A stretch of 64,000 nucleotides of DNA from Smallanthus sonchifolius (taxonomy: Eukaryota > Streptophyta > Magnoliopsida > Asterales > Asteraceae), in assembly GCA_023525975.1 (NCBI GenBank), contig CM042024.1, positions 95,979,880-96,043,879 of the forward strand. The letters are read 5' to 3'. A program made the translations under genes and the position numbers. The notes below the pieces were generated by a model that saw nothing but the letters and a program-made list of their open reading frames with translations, did no database searches and was not told the DNA's origin. Numbering within the stretch: position 1 is the first letter of the stretch; the number at the start of each line of letters is the position of its first letter. Positions 32,818 through 45,475 of this stretch are shown here, one piece after another.

Positions 32818-32829
32818 TGGTATCAGAGC
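32818..32829 (+). promoter_or_regulatory. Primer-binding site
   Basis: TGGTATCAGAGC lies 3 bp after the 5' LTR. Confidence 0.85.
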
Positions 32830-33131
32830 TGTAGTTTAAGAGATCTGGGCATCCCCGATGCCTAGACTTAGACTGATAATGGGACCATGAGTGGGAATGC
32901 CATCACGGGTAACCAAAAGCCAGGAGCGCTAGGTATGAGTGTGTGCGTGTGTGTGCTAGTAAGTTAAGACATGGGCGTTATGTCAAAGATGCAGTATATG
33001 GAAAGTTTAAAACCTGAAAGGCAAGGCAAGAGGGTAATGGCGACTGGCCACCGTCATTAACTAATTGCACTGCTCGTAATGTTTTAAATTGCACCTAAAT
33101 TGCTCTGTTTGGTATTGTTTCAGTAACATAG

Positions 33132-33659
33132 ATGGCACCTAAGAAGCAAATTTCTAATGATGCCAATGCTAGGAAGGGTCACAAAAGTGGTCGTAATGAG
33201 GACGCTAATCGGGATGAAGTATCGGTTTATACTGAACCGTCGGTGCACACTGAACCATCAATGCATACCGAGCATACTGAGAAGTTTGAGTTTGAACCGG
33301 TAGTTCATGATGCTGTCAAGAGAAAGGTGGTGGATATGATTCAAGAGTTTTTGCCTGATATTGTGGAGAGTGCTTTCGAGGAACTGAAAAAGGGAGTATT
33401 GAAGGACATCCGAACGAAGAAGTCATCGGGAGATGACGAGGGTGACGGGTTTTATAAGAGATCTTGCGACTATGGTCCCTTTAAAAAATGTGATCCACCT
33501 CGATTTGATGGTCGCAAGGATGTGGTGGCTACTTATCACTGGCACATCGAAATGGAGTCCACCATTTCTATTAGTGAGTGTAAGGCGAATCAAGCTATGA
33601 AGTTCTCTTCACATTCGTTTTCAGCTGAGGCTCTGCATTGGTGGAACTCGATAAAGTAA
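33132..33659 (+). pseudogene. gag: gag, N-terminal part
   Basis: It starts at ATG (MAPKKQIS) and is open for 175 codons to a TAA. The second half is the gag core (CDPPRFDGRKDVVATYHWHIEME, then ALHWWNSI), closely parallel to the gag of the 20181-29168 element. A stop and then a frameshift near 33810 separate it from the next part. Confidence 0.85.
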
Positions 33660-33823
33660 AGGAAGACTGTTCAAGAGATAGAAGCTATGACTTGGGACGA
33701 GCTGAAGGAGATGGTTAGAAAGAAGTTCTGTGCTCCGGGTGAGCTCGAGAAGGTGGAGCGGGAGTTTTTGACTTTCAAGGCGGGCAAGTTGACGCACCGT
33801 GAAATACTTCTAAGTTTATTGAA

Positions 33824-34939
33824 ATGACAGGCCTGGTGCCACATTTAGCAGGAAATGATGAGAGATGGATGAAGCTATACATAGCTGGTCTGCCAGACCG
33901 AGTTATACATCTAGTGAAAGCTCAGAAACCATCGAGCTTTGATGAGGCAGTTGAGCTAAGCGAGACGTTGTATGACGACGTTATGGGAACTGAAGTTCGA
34001 GAGACTAAACCTGAGGAAAGGAAGTGGATTAGACCAAACAATAGGTTTGGGAAGGACCAAAAGCTTCTGTTCGGTAAAAAGATGAAGACGGAGAGCTCGG
34101 ATACCTGCCGCAAGTGTGGGAAGATACACTCGGGTGAGTGTAGGGCTAATACGTTATTGTGTTATCGATGTGGCAAGTCGGGTCACTTCTTTATGGATTT
34201 CCCTCTTGACCCTAAGTGCTACAAGTGTGGGGAACTTGGCTACATCTTGAGGGATTGCAAGGTTGGTAAGAATGTGGGATCGGGTAAAGGAATGAATTCC
34301 GTAAAGAGAGAGGATGAAAAGCCCAAGGCCAAGGCAAGAGCCTTTACTATGACTGCTGCAGAAGCCAAGACTGACCCGGATGTTGTTTCAAATACTTTTC
34401 TTGTTAATGACGTACCTGCTTCTGTATTATTTGATTCGGGGGCTAGTAAGAGTTTCGTGGCCTCATCTTTTTGTGCTAACGTGTTTAGAACGGCTAGGAA
34501 AATCGAGGAGCCGTTTAGCTTCGAAACCGCAGTGGGTCTACCCACTAGCGTGACCGAGGCTTTAGATGACTGTTATATAGATCTAGAGGGTCACAGGTTC
34601 CCTGCTAGACTTTTCATCATTACCTTAGGAGGTTTCGATGTGGTTTTAGGAATAGATTGGTTAGCCGCGTTCGATTTGGATATTGTTTGTCGAAATAAAA
34701 TGATACGGTTGAAATCCTTGGAAGGAACTGTGGTGATGGTGTATGGCGACAAAGTGAGCTCTCTACCAAGATTCATTTCAATAATGATGGAAGAGAAGTT
34801 TTTAAGGCGTGGGTGCGGAGCATACTTAGCTTATGTCACCAATATTGAAACAAAGAGTAAGGAGATGTCAAAGGTACCAGTGGTTCACGATTTCCCCGAT
34901 GTTTTTCCTGATGACTTGACTGGGGTGTCAACAAAGTGA
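33824..34939 (+). pseudogene. gag C-terminus and aspartic protease
   Basis: The frame is open for 371 codons. It covers the end of the gag core (MTGLVPHLAGNDERW) and three zinc knuckles. The second has Phe for its last Cys (CYRCGKSGHFFMDF) and the third has Tyr for His (CYKCGELGYILRDC), so RNA binding is probably lost. The protease has an intact DSGA ([11 protein letters not shown]) and [12 protein letters not shown]. The frame ends at TGA in the PR-RT linker, with the downstream reading frame unchanged. Confidence 0.85.
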
Positions 34940-35749
34940 GAGAGTGAATTCCATATCGACTTATTACATGGATCTCAGCCAGTTGCTAAAGCGCCATATC
35001 GTTTAGTTCCGACTGAAATGAAGGAACTAATGGAGCAATTTAAGGATTTGTTAGACAAAGGGTTTATAAGACCGAGCATCTCACCTTGGGGTGCACCGAT
35101 CCTGTTTGTTAAGAAGAAGGATGGCAGTATGAGGATGTGCATAGACTACTGTGAGTTGAACAAGTTGACGATTAAGAACAAGTATCCTTTACCATGCATT
35201 GATGATTTGTTCGATCAACTGCAAGGCGAGAAGTGGTTATCGCGCATCGACTTGAGATCAGGATATCACCAGCTGAAAGTAAGAGAGGAGGACATTCCGA
35301 AGACTGCGTTTTGGAAGCGGTACATACATTATCAGTTTTTGGTGATGTCGTTTGGGTTGACGAATGCGCCGGCGGTATTCATGGACTTAATGAACCGAGT
35401 ATGTCGGCCGATGCTGGATCGGTCTGTGAATGTATTTATTGATGATATATTAATCTACTCGAGGAGCGAGAATGAACGTAGGGAACAATTGCGAGAAGTG
35501 TTGGAAACATTAAGGCGAGATAAACTCTACGCTAAGTTCTCTAAGTGTGCATTTTGGTTGAGAGAAGTACAATTCTTAGGGCATGTTATCAGTACATAAG
35601 GAATTATGGAGGATCTTGCCAAGATTGAGGCAGTAGTGAAATGGAGCGCGCCTAAAACTCTGACCGAGATTAGTAGTTTCTTGGGTTTGGCTGGGTACTA
35701 CAAAAGGTTCATTCAGGACTTCTCTAAGTTAGCAACGCCATAAACTCGG
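34940..35749 (+). pseudogene. pol: Reverse transcriptase
   Basis: The longest open part is 35018-35599. Motifs [15 protein letters not shown] and [10 protein letters not shown] are intact. [11 protein letters not shown] has Cys where Arg is standard. Stops occur at 35597 and 35741. The frame is otherwise continuous with the protease part. Confidence 0.9.
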
Positions 35750-36303
35750 TTGACTAGGAAGGAGGTGAAGTTCACGTGGGGAGTGGAACAAGAGATTGCA
35801 TTCCAGGAACTGAATAAGAGATTGACAAAGGCACCGGTGTTAACATTGCTGGAAGGAACGGATGACCTAGTGGTATATTCAGATGCTTCGTATCTGGGAT
35901 TAGGTTGCATGTTGATGCAACGGGGGAAAGTGATCTCTTATGCATCGCGAAAGTTGAAAACTCATGAGGCGAACTACCCTACTCATGACCTAGAATTGGC
36001 GGCGGTGGTGTTTGCACTTAAGCTTTAGAGACGTTATCTTTATGGGTCAAGTGCACAATCTATACCAATCATAATAGTTTACAATACTTCTTTGAGCAGA
36101 AGGAGCTAAACATGAGACAACGGAGGTGGATCGAATTAATAAAGGATTATGACTGTGAGATCCTATACCATCCAGGTAAGGAAAATGTGGTTGCAGATGC
36201 GTTAAGCCGTAAGGAAAGGCACACACCGATCAGAATCAAAGTGTGTCAATTGATTATAACACCTGATTTTCTGACATTGTTATGAGATGCGCAGACCGAG
36301 GCA
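35750..36303 (+). pseudogene. pol: RNase H
   Basis: [19 protein letters not shown] and [13 protein letters not shown] are readable to a TAG at 36026. Later parts ([19 protein letters not shown], near 36160) are in frame after a small indel near 36040. It is frameshifted relative to the integrase. Confidence 0.85.
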
Positions 36304-36827
36304 TTGCACGAAGAGAGGTTGAAGGAAGAGCGGATTTTTGGTCAACGCAAGTTGTTGACCGAGAATAGTCAAGGTATACGGGTACGGGGTGATCGTATGT
36401 GGTTACCAAGATTTGAGGATTCCGAGAGAAGGTGCTTGAAAATGCACATAAGTCAAGGTACCCGATTCACCCAGGATATGAAGAGAAACCACTGGTGGCC
36501 AGGAATGAAGTACGACGTGACGCAATACGTGAGTAAATGCCTGACGTGTTTACAGGTCAAAGCTAAACATCAGAAATCGTATGGCAAGATTCAGCCATTG
36601 GAAATCCCGAAGTGGAAATGGGAAAATGTCACAAGGGATTTATTACCAAACTGCCCAAGACGGTAAAAGGGCATGATATGATTTGGGTAGTGGTTGATCA
36701 TTTAACTAATAGTGCCCATTTTCTACCTATTCGAGAGACGTTTTTGTCTGAAAGGTTGTCAGAGGTATTTGTGAACATTGTTGCTAGGCACGGCGTGCCA
36801 ATTTCTATTGTGTCTGATAAGGACACA
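36304..36827 (+). pseudogene. pol: Integrase, first part
   Basis: The zinc module ([24 protein letters not shown]) is in 36304-36666. The core ([20 protein letters not shown], then VSDKDTRF) is in an overlapping frame from 36612. The sequence is interrupted at 36832 by the solo LTR and resumes at 39882. Confidence 0.85.
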
Positions 36828-37117
36828 AGATTTGTCACACCCCCAATTTCAACTAACGGAGTTTTACCGTTTGGAAAGTGACACACCAGGATCTCAGTCA
36901 TTAGTTACATCAAACGACACTATATGGGACTTGAAATGTCAAAACATAAAAGTTCAGAGTTAATGCGGAAGCGTAAACGTTAATATGAAATCAAAAGTAA
37001 TACACGCAATAGGCGTCAATCAATGTAAGTAAGTAAACTGTTTCAAATGTTTGAAATGGATGATATGACAGTAGGACTCCATGCATGTCCTAAGTGTGCA
37101 ACCTGTGCCTTAGCGAC

Positions 37118-37741
37118 CTGAGAAACATGTAAGAAAAAGTGTCAACACAAGGTTGGTGAGTTCACAGGTTTCAAGTTTGCAATAAGAGAGTGTTTTCCAG
37201 ATTATGTACATTAAATATGCATATCTATAGGTAGCTAGCCTATGTTCATGTTTTACTAAAGCGCTCGCAACCGAAGCTGACTGTGTTTGTATGCCTCCTG
37301 CCAGGTCTATCAACTCTGGCAAATGTGAGTAGGCTAACATTTCACCCGTTCGATATCCAATCGAGTTAGCGCGACTAACGCGGGTGGGGCTTGTCAAACC
37401 CAGTAGTACTACTAAACATTACCTCGCTAAGATCCATATTAACGGTCCGATATAAGATGAGGACTTTCTGTGATAGTGTGTTACGCTTAGCCTCAACAGT
37501 GATATCATATAAAGTGCCATAATCAAATAGTTGCGTCATGTTTTCTCCCCAAACGGGAAAAACATGTAAAATGATATTTGCTTGCGTACCTGTTTCTCCC
37601 CCACGGGGAAAACAAGTAAAAGTATGATAGTTGGTATTCATGTTTGTTCTTCCTCAACAGGAAAACAAGTAAAATATGTTTGTGAGTAAGCATGTTTCTC
37701 CCCCAATAGTAAAACAAGTAAAAAGGGGCCGTGAAACTCAC
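37118..37741 (-). other. Predicted leader intron in solo LTR T2
   Basis: The minus-strand donor is ACGCAG/GTGAGTTTCACGG (37741). The acceptor region is GTTGACACTTTTTCTTACATG then TTTCTCAG/GTCGC (last base 37118). Length is 624 bp, close to 631 bp in T3. Confidence 0.5.
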
Positions 37742-38499
37742 CTGCGTTGCGTAGTAGGTAGTATCACACAAGTATGAGATATGAAACCTCAATTGTTAGC
37801 CTGCACGGCTTACATATTCCCTAGAATTACACACATAATAGTTAGGGATACAATGGGAATATGTGACGACGACACGGAAGTTGGAACGTCCTAAAATACG
37901 CTTAGGAAACAACGAGTAGACGAACGTGTCCACGGTAATAGGGATTTCTTAGTTTGATAATTAAGATATATACATTTTGTGTCGAATGAATAATAATAAT
38001 AATAAATAATTATATTCGTACGTTCGTGCCTTTTAAATTGGTTAGGAAGGTAATATAATTTAATATATTATTTTTAAGTTTCCAAGATTTATAAATAATC
38101 ATTTGTGTCAAAAATAATAAATATATTATTTTTAGATCAAGGATGAAATATGAGCAAATAATACAATAAGATCATATCATTTATTAGTCTGAAAACGTTT
38201 CATAGAGTTTATAAACTTCAAGGAAATAATATAAAATATATATTATTTTTGGCTTGGAAATCACGGGTTGAAAAATAGTATAAATATGTAATTTATTCGG
38301 AGTCGTGGTTTGAAAATAAAATAATATATATATTATTTAAAAGTGGAGAAATAATGTTAAAATGGTTTATAAATCAAACCCGAGCCTACGGGTGGTTTCC
38401 CGGGCTAAAAACCATTTAATATATTATCATAATAGTATTAGAACATATTTTATATAAAAATATAGTCTCAAAAGTGGCTAGAAAAATAAATGGTGCTAG

Positions 38500-38558
38500 T
38501 GAGGTTCGAACCCGGGTCTCACCTACACCAACACACTGCCTTAACCAGTCTCGCCCGC
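38500..38558 (-). ncRNA. tRNA-like segment with box A and box B inside LTR T2
   Basis: The minus strand reads GCGGGCGAGACTGGTTAAGG... with box A (GGTTAAGGCAGTG) and, about 25 nt on, box B (GGGTTCGAACC). There is no matching acceptor stem, so it is not a functional tRNA gene. The equivalent segment in T3 lies at the same distance (about 1.3 kb) from the LTR start. Confidence 0.5.
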
Positions 38559-39881
38559 TAGGGATTCGCAACAAAACCCAGACCGAAATGGTTTTATCCC
38601 CCCTTTTCAAACCGAATCCAACAAGTCCCAAAATCCATCGATTTCGATCACAGTTAACCTAGGGATCATAGGGTTTTTGTTAATCGGTGCATTACGAATC
38701 TGTGATCGGGTTTAATTGCAAAAACATCGGGTTTAAAGGCTTTAATTTCAGTTTCATGAACCGAACCCTAGCTTTAAGAACACGGATTAAGATTTATCAA
38801 ATTCGATAATGTTTGGAGTTGAAATCATGGGGCTTTTACTTACTAGAGGTTTTCGAATCTGACCAAAAGGTTTAATTGAGTTGAGGTTGAGTCCAAGATC
38901 GAAACCCCCGAATCGTTTTATCAACAAACCCTAGGTTCTAGATCTTGATTAATCCGATAATGAAAAGGGTTTAATTCATAGAGCTTTCAATCCACAGGTG
39001 TTTACGACTCTAACGGTATAGATTAATCGGGTTTAAACAGAGTCAAAGGTGGACTTCGATTAAATAGGTTTATGATGAACCCTAGAATCGGAAACTTGGT
39101 CGAAATGATGCTGTAAGCCCTAATTAGTAAAGGGCTTTCGATTTATGGATTAAGACGAAGCTAAATATTGGATTAACTACCAGTATGGATGACAGATTGA
39201 TGGAGTTCGAGTAGGAGCAGGTCCGACTGCGGGTGATTGGGTCGTCGGCGACTCCTGATGTTACTTCGATCGAAGGATCGTGCGTAAGAGCTTCAGAGGC
39301 GTTCATATAAGGTGTGCAGGGTATCAAATTGTGGGACTAACATAGAAATATAACGAATTTGATGACAACCATGACCGTGGTCGATGGTTATGCCAAGTAT
39401 GGCTATTAACCTGTTTAATTCGCAGATGATGATGATTAATTAGATGATTTATGATCGTTAATGCCATTAATCGAGAAATAACAGTTACAATTCCAATGGA
39501 AAGCCATCGAGGCATGCAAATTTGATCGGATCAGCCGCTTTGACTTTTTGGAGTCAAACAGAAATCGTATTTGGGTTAACTGCAGGTTTAGTCCCTGTAG
39601 TTTCAGGTTCTTAAGATTAGAGACTGACAGAAATAGTCCTTGAGGTTTAAATTAGGTTAAGAACAAGTTAGTTGACTTTTAAAAGTCAACATGACTTAAA
39701 GATTCGATTTGACTTTACTAAGTCAAATAAGATTAAGTTTAGGCTAATTACATGATTAGTCCTTGTAGTTAAGGTTTGATGGAATGACAGGAATTGTCCC
39801 TGGAGTTCGTGATAGAGTTAACTAGGTTAGAATTTAACTGCATTTGATAACTGAGTTAACCCTAATTTGCCGGATGTCACA

Positions 39882-40767
39882 AGATTTACCTCCAAATTCT
39901 GGAAACGATTCAATGAGGCTATGAGAACTTGATTACACATAAGTACGGTGTATCATCCTCAGACCGACAGATAGTCCAAGCGAATGATGTTGACATTGGA
40001 AGACATGCTTCGCGCATGTGTTATCGATTTTGGTGGTGCATGGGATAGTCACCTACCACTGGCGGAATTTTCCTATAACAATAGTTATCACAAAACTATT
40101 GGGATGCCTCCATTCAAAATGTGGTATGGAAGAAAGTGCAGGCCCCTGTTTGTTGGGGTGAGATTGGGCAGAAAGAGCTAGGGAGTATTGATGTGGTGAA
40201 GGAAACATCAGAGAAGTTTGAGACCATAAAAGCAAGGATGAAATCCACGCAAGATCGGCAAAATTCGTATGTCGACAAGAGACGGCCGCCCATAGAGTTT
40301 AATGTCGGTGATGTAGTTATGTTGAAAGTATCGCCCTGGAAGGGCATTATTAGATTTCAGAAGCATGGGATGCTTAGTCCGTGATATATAAGACCGTTTA
40401 AGATCGAGGATCGTGTAGGTAGTGTCGCCTACCGACTGTTTTTGCCAGAAGAACCGGCAGGGATATAACCAACATTTCATGTGTCCCATCTACGGAAGTG
40501 TTTGGCGGACGCTACGGAGCACGTGCCGTTAAATGACATCGTGGTCGATGATAAGCTGAGTTATGTGGAAGAACCGGTTGGTATACTGGACCGGAAAGAA
40601 AAAAGATTGAGAAAGAAAGTAGTTCCTATCGTGAAGGTGCAATGGAAGACCGTAAAGGATCCGAGACTACTTGGGAGCCAGAGGCAGGAATGCGGGAGCA
40701 TTACCCGCATTTGTTTCCGAATGGCGCAGGTCTCAAGGACGAAACCCCTTTTAGGGGGGGGAAGACT
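39882..40767 (+). pseudogene. pol: Integrase, second part, with polypurine tract
   Basis: It resumes at the FWKRFNEAM motif, then [33 protein letters not shown] and [18 protein letters not shown] (chromodomain-like start). It has several frameshifts. It ends with the polypurine tract TTTTAGGGGGGGGAAGACT (40749-40767) directly before the 3' LTR. Confidence 0.85.
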
Positions 40768-40963
40768 TGTAACATCCCGGTTTTTATAACTTAACAGGAT
40801 TTATGTAATTGCACATTTGTGTATAGAGTTAACGGAGATTTAACGAGCACTTAATGGAATATTTCCTAAAACGCGAAAAGGGCGAAACACTAGGGACCAA
40901 AGGCGCGAAAAACGAAACGTGGCCCATAGGGAAAACCATATATGCCGTCGAAGTGAGAGGGGG

Positions 40964-42876
40964 TGAAACACCCTACTTATCTTACTATTTCATCAGAGTA
41001 TTTTATTGCGAAAAACGGTCCCAGTTTATCAAAACCTTGCCATGAATGGCTAAGGTATATTTTTCATTATAATAATATTTTACAAAAGATGATATAATTA
41101 CATCATTTTACATAGGGATTTTCCAACTCCGATAGCTCTGCCCGCAGGAAGCTTTATTCCATGTGATTTTTTTCCTGCAGTGTTTGAAAAACATTTTTGA
41201 ATTAGCTTACGCTAAGTAAGTACACTGCATCGTTCATTTCATTATGAACCCTTTAGGTTCTTATTATTGTTCATGTTCTCTCGGTGCCCCCGTGACCATC
41301 TTCGGACGTACCTCCGATCACAGTATTTGTATATTTTATGGGTGTGCTAACCCCTTCGCAACCATCTCAGGCCGTACCTCCGGTCCGAGTATTGGCAAGG
41401 TTCTTATACTCGTCAGTATAGACCCCTCACATTTGTCACGAAGACTCATTCATTCCACAGCCCCGTAGGCTTGGAATCCTTTTCTCCTTCAACCCCGTAG
41501 GCCTGGAGTTCTCTTCTTTGTTTATTGAGATCCACCTTACTGGTCAGGTATCTCATTTCATTTGGGACCTTGAGTATCTTAGACTCACAGCCTCCCAATG
41601 TATCAAGCATTTGATTCATTTCACGTATATGCTTGATTTATTTTCCAACCAGTCCTCCCCTTAGAACTTCGTAACGGTTTCTCCATGCTGCATTAAAAGG
41701 GTTTATATATAGGAAGTACCAGCGGTGTATCCACCACCCTTTTAACGCTTCGTGAGTACTCCGTTATTCCATTTTAGGGTTTAGACTCATTCCATCATAC
41801 TTATTCATATTTGCACGTATCATCATGCATTCACGTATTCATCATGCATTTCACGTATTCATATTCATCACTTATTCATATTCATTATGCATGGTATATT
41901 TCCATCATATATTCATATTCGTCATATACTGTAAACTGGGGTGATTTTCCTTCCAGAGCAGTACCTCCAACAGAGATGTTCCCAGGAAAGAGTGACGGGT
42001 CTAGGAGAGATTTATACACCACTCTTTCCTTAGACATAACATTCCATTTTTCAGATAACTACATACCGGTTGAAAGTTCTCCCGTACGTTTACTATAATT
42101 TCATTACTGTCTTTTAGTGTATACCCCTAAACATTCATAATGGTTTCGCCACAAAGTATCAAAGAGATTTATGAATAGGAAGTACCAGCGGCGTATCCAC
42201 CACCCCTTGGATTAAGTTCGTTCCTCGTTTTAAACGCTTCTCCGAACTCGAACCACACTCGTAGCGTACCATACTCGCACTCAAACACGCCGCAATAGCT
42301 CCTTAACCCTTCTTCAGAGAGTGTGTGTATGTATGGTGTTTATGTGTGATGATTCTCCATTTGAACGACCTTAAGAATCTATTTATAGGCTGAATTCGGA
42401 CCCATGTTGGACCGATATGTCATCCCAAGTCGGTCCGACTTCGGCTGAAGTCAGTGACATGCGTCAAAACCTCTTTTTTTTTGCTTCTGTAGCACATATC
42501 GGACCGACGTGTAATCCATATCAGTCCGACGTCTCCATATCGGACCGACGTCGGACCGACGTGTAAAGCATATCGGTCCGACGTGGGTGCTGAATCATCA
42601 AAACACCTGTCAAAGCTTCCCGAAATGCTTCAGCAACACATGTCAGACCATTATACTTAGGATATCGGTCCGACATACCTTATTTTCATATTCTCCTCGT
42701 CAAAACACCCCATTTTCATACCGTAACTCATTTTCTAGCTTGGGATATGCCTATATAAATTTTTAGGTTATTTCCGGGCGAATAGTCTTCCCGTTTCATA
42801 CTCGATTAGGTTCTTAGGCCACGTTTCTCAACCGACACATGTCCCATCTGATTTTTAGGAGTTTTAGGATGTTACA
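40964..42876 (-). mobile_element. Solo LTR (1913 bp) of another gypsy-like family
   Basis: Plus-strand ends are TGAAACACCC and GGATGTTACA, flanked by GGGGG on both sides (40959-40963 and 42877-42881). Orientation is minus, because the other strand starts TGTAACATCC. TATAAATA is at 42380-42387, with a CGGWCCG array just upstream of it. The region 41110-41800 contains imperfect repeats (CCGTAGGCYTGGA, CGTACCTCCG). Confidence 0.75.
42409..42675 (-). promoter_or_regulatory. Array of ATATCGGACCGACGT motifs upstream of the LTR TATA box
   Basis: About nine copies of TCGGACCGA or TCGGTCCGA occur in both orientations, most extended to ATATCGGACCGACGTG. Positions are near 42409, 42430, 42497, 42520, 42538, 42551, 42572 and 42663, with a diverged copy near 42643. 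On the minus strand the array lies within 300 bp upstream of the TATA box. Confidence 0.6.
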
Positions 42877-45475
42877 GGGGGAGCCCCATTAACCTATTTA
42901 CGGCCGCAAGCAACGAAAGAGCAAGGGGAGGAGGGAGCCGAGGCGTTATTCGCGATCTGTGTCCGGTTTAAGGTATTTTTCGTAATCTATGATCCTCCGT
43001 TACGCGTTTTGATCGATGGATCATTTTTTAACACATTGTTAATCCTAGGGTTTTGTAAAAGTCGAGTTTTTGAGGAAGACGAGTTTAATCGGGTATTCGA
43101 TTGGCACGGGTTCTCCGATATAGAGGTATAATCACGAAAACCATTATGTTATTGTGATTATTTATCGTTTGGAACCCCCATGCGTGTGCATGAGGTTCGG
43201 CCGAGACCCAAGGGTGGCCAGCGGGTGAGTCGGGTGATCAAGGGTGGGACGAGGAGGACCCGTGGGCCGCGCAGGGCGGCTGGGTCGGCGTTGGGAGGCC
43301 ACCACAATAGCGGGGAAGGCCGGGTGATGACGTGCGGGGCCAGCCGTAGGCCGTATATGGCGTGGGGAGGTGTTAGCGACTGGCAGAGGTAGGTGGGAGT
43401 CTTCGGGAGCCGTGACGGACCCGTGTATAACCGGTATATGTCTGACGTGAGTTTTTAATTGAACGTGGAGTTGAGTAACCTTGCATAGCGACAAGCTTGA
43501 GTACAAGATTGGTCGTGCATGGCAACGTGCTAACCATATGAGTCGGGTTAAACCTCAAGTCGTGTATTGACTCATAAATTATATGTTGTAGGTGTGAAGT
43601 CGAAAGGTGAAGGTGAGGTGCACGTGAGTTCTAGGAAGCGTATCGTTTCGCACAAATGTGAGTTTCTATCGCCTAACCCTTTTTAAATGTTTACCACTTT
43701 GGGCACGAAATACATGTGATGTAAGTATTTTAATAAACGCATTGCATATGTGTCTTAAGGTGACGAATGGTTTATTCATTAATTTATATGCTTGGGCATG
43801 TGCATTAATTTTGTGTTACGTACGTGAATGACGTAACGGGTTATTGCCGTGAATACATGTGATTGTGTTTGACGAGGTCAAACGGGTTATTGTGTCTAAC
43901 GACGGTTAGGCGGGAACTTGTGTTTGCCAGTATCTGAGGGTACAACAAACGGGAATTAATATTGATTATCTGATATTTAATGAACTATTTTGGGAAGAGT
44001 TTTCAATAATAAATGAGGTGAACTTTTTTGAAACACGAAACGTGTTGATAACTATTTATGAAACGATAACAATTTTTGGGATGAACTATCCTTAATAACT
44101 CATTATAGAACACACTCAGCGTAGCTGACTTTTTAGCATGTATTTCAGGTAAGGAAAAGGAGTAGGTTGGCGGCTCTTGGATTGGCAAGTGGTTACTCGG
44201 GTCGTGAAGGATTACTTGCATTCCCGAACTGTTAACATTTTGTTTAGATTTTAGTTTTTAAATATTTGTTTATGTTATGGCGATGGGATGCCGGATATGT
44301 GTTGACCGTTATTTCTGCTGCATTTGTGAGACAATTTAACGTTTAAAACTATTGTGCTAGACAAGTATGCCAACAAGTAGGGTTCCCGGGTTTGGAGCCT
44401 TACAAGAACCCCCAACCGCCGTTTGACCCTCTTGTTGGCGCCATGGAGTGGCCACCGGAGGAAGGGCTGCCCGCCAGCCTCCTGCCTCTCTCTCTCTCGT
44501 CCGATTACACACACATAGGGTGTGTTTTTGTGTGGAGTTAGGGTTTGTAAAATGAGTGGAAGTGGGGATATGATGCTTATATAGTTAGGGTTTTGAGAGT
44601 GGGTGCATTCCTTACCAGTATCGTGTGTCAACACCGTGTCCCGTCTTGCGTCTCGGCACGGTTCCTCGTTGTGTCTTTATAAATTTAAATTGTTACTTCG
44701 TAATTAAAATAATTAGGAGATTTATTGTAAACAAATTTTTTAAAGATATTTATTATTTAAATCACGCGTTTAACAGTCGACTTAGCCAGTACATGCCATA
44801 GTCGCGTCTCCAAACGCTTTCGGTAAGATTAACGTCTCACGTTCTCGTTTCCGATCCGTTAATTTTTTTTCACGATAAATGTTAATACTCAATTAATATT
44901 CCTCAATACTTATCTCGTGGGACTTTTTCTTGACACCGGGACATATCCAAGTCGGCACAAGTTGACGGTGTGCGTCTAAATCCGTTTAACGGGCTTAACA
45001 TTTAAAACTCCGGTTGCTATTATTATTTTCTACCATTATAAAAATAAATATTTATAATACCTACTATACGGGTTTACGAATCGATAACATCCGTAGCATT
45101 AACGTTTCCTTACTGCGTGTTTTACGTGGTTTAACGTTTACATACGCGCTCTTCGCGTGTAATTGTCTTAACAGAGTTCCAAGATAGATACTAATATATT
45201 ATATTAAACATTCGTTATCTTGAATAATTGTAATGCCGGATATTCTGTCTGACGCGTTAAACGTTTAAAATTACTGAATCGCGTATTCTTATATCTTTTC
45301 TTAAATTCTCATAATCGCGTAACGAGTCATTAGATGAAACCGAGTGGCTAGTATGATGTTCAGATTATGTAAATTGGGTTTCTAAAGGGCTTGGTTTTTT
45401 GTTAGGCCTTATTTGGCCTAGTTGGGTTTAGCCCAACAACTAGGTTTTAGATTATGGAATTTTGCAGGTGTCACA

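Larger units (their letters stand above)
36833..39881 (-). mobile_element. Solo LTR of family T (T2, 3049 bp)
   Basis: Outer ends are TGTCACACCCCC and GGATGTCACA, with the 5-bp duplication AGATT (36828-36832 and 39882-39886) inside the integrase gene of the host element. It contains a predicted intron (37741 to 37118, minus), repeats with ACATGTTTTTCCC/GGGAAAAACATG hairpins (37530-37700) and a tRNA-like segment (38500-38558). Its 5' end has the canonical start TGTGACATCC, without the extension seen at 12850 and 53722. Confidence 0.9.
31131..44404 (+). mobile_element. Older Ty3/gypsy element with two secondary solo LTRs
   Basis: Flanked by AGAAC on both sides (31126-31130 and 44405-44409). 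5' LTR 31131-32814, primer site 32818-32829, broken gag-pol 33132-40767, polypurine tract 40749-40767, 3' LTR 40768-44404. The 3' LTR is longer only because it holds a solo LTR (40964-42876); the integrase holds another (36833-39881). The LTRs differ visibly more than those of the 20181-29168 element, so it is older. Confidence 0.9.
40768..44404 (+). repeat. 3' LTR, split by a solo LTR
   Basis: It begins TGTAACATCCC and ends GGAGCCTTACA. Without the insert at 40964-42876 and its 5-bp duplication it would be about 1719 bp, matching the 1684-bp 5' LTR. The predicted intron is preserved (donor 42973, acceptor ending 44148). Confidence 0.9.
18924..45475 (-). mobile_element. Solo LTR of family T (T1), split by two later elements
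   Basis: The outer ends are TGTCACACCCCC (18924) and GGTGTCACA (45475), flanked by the 5-bp duplication GGAAT (18919-18923 and 45476-45480). Removing the inserts 20181-29168 (TSD ATATG) and 31131-44404 (TSD AGAAC) leaves an LTR of about 4.3 kb in the segments 18924-20180, 29174-31130 and 44410-45475. No internal region or second LTR is present, so it is a solo LTR. It includes microsatellite-like TA and CA runs (29330-29460), a predicted intron (19883 to 19187, minus) and about 62-bp tandem repeats (19310-19470). Confidence 0.8.

Noticed and set aside
37110..37792. Minus-strand frames with repeated motifs like the forward frame at 55818-56123
   Set aside because: Both come from the tandem hairpin repeats within family T LTRs and not from a gene.
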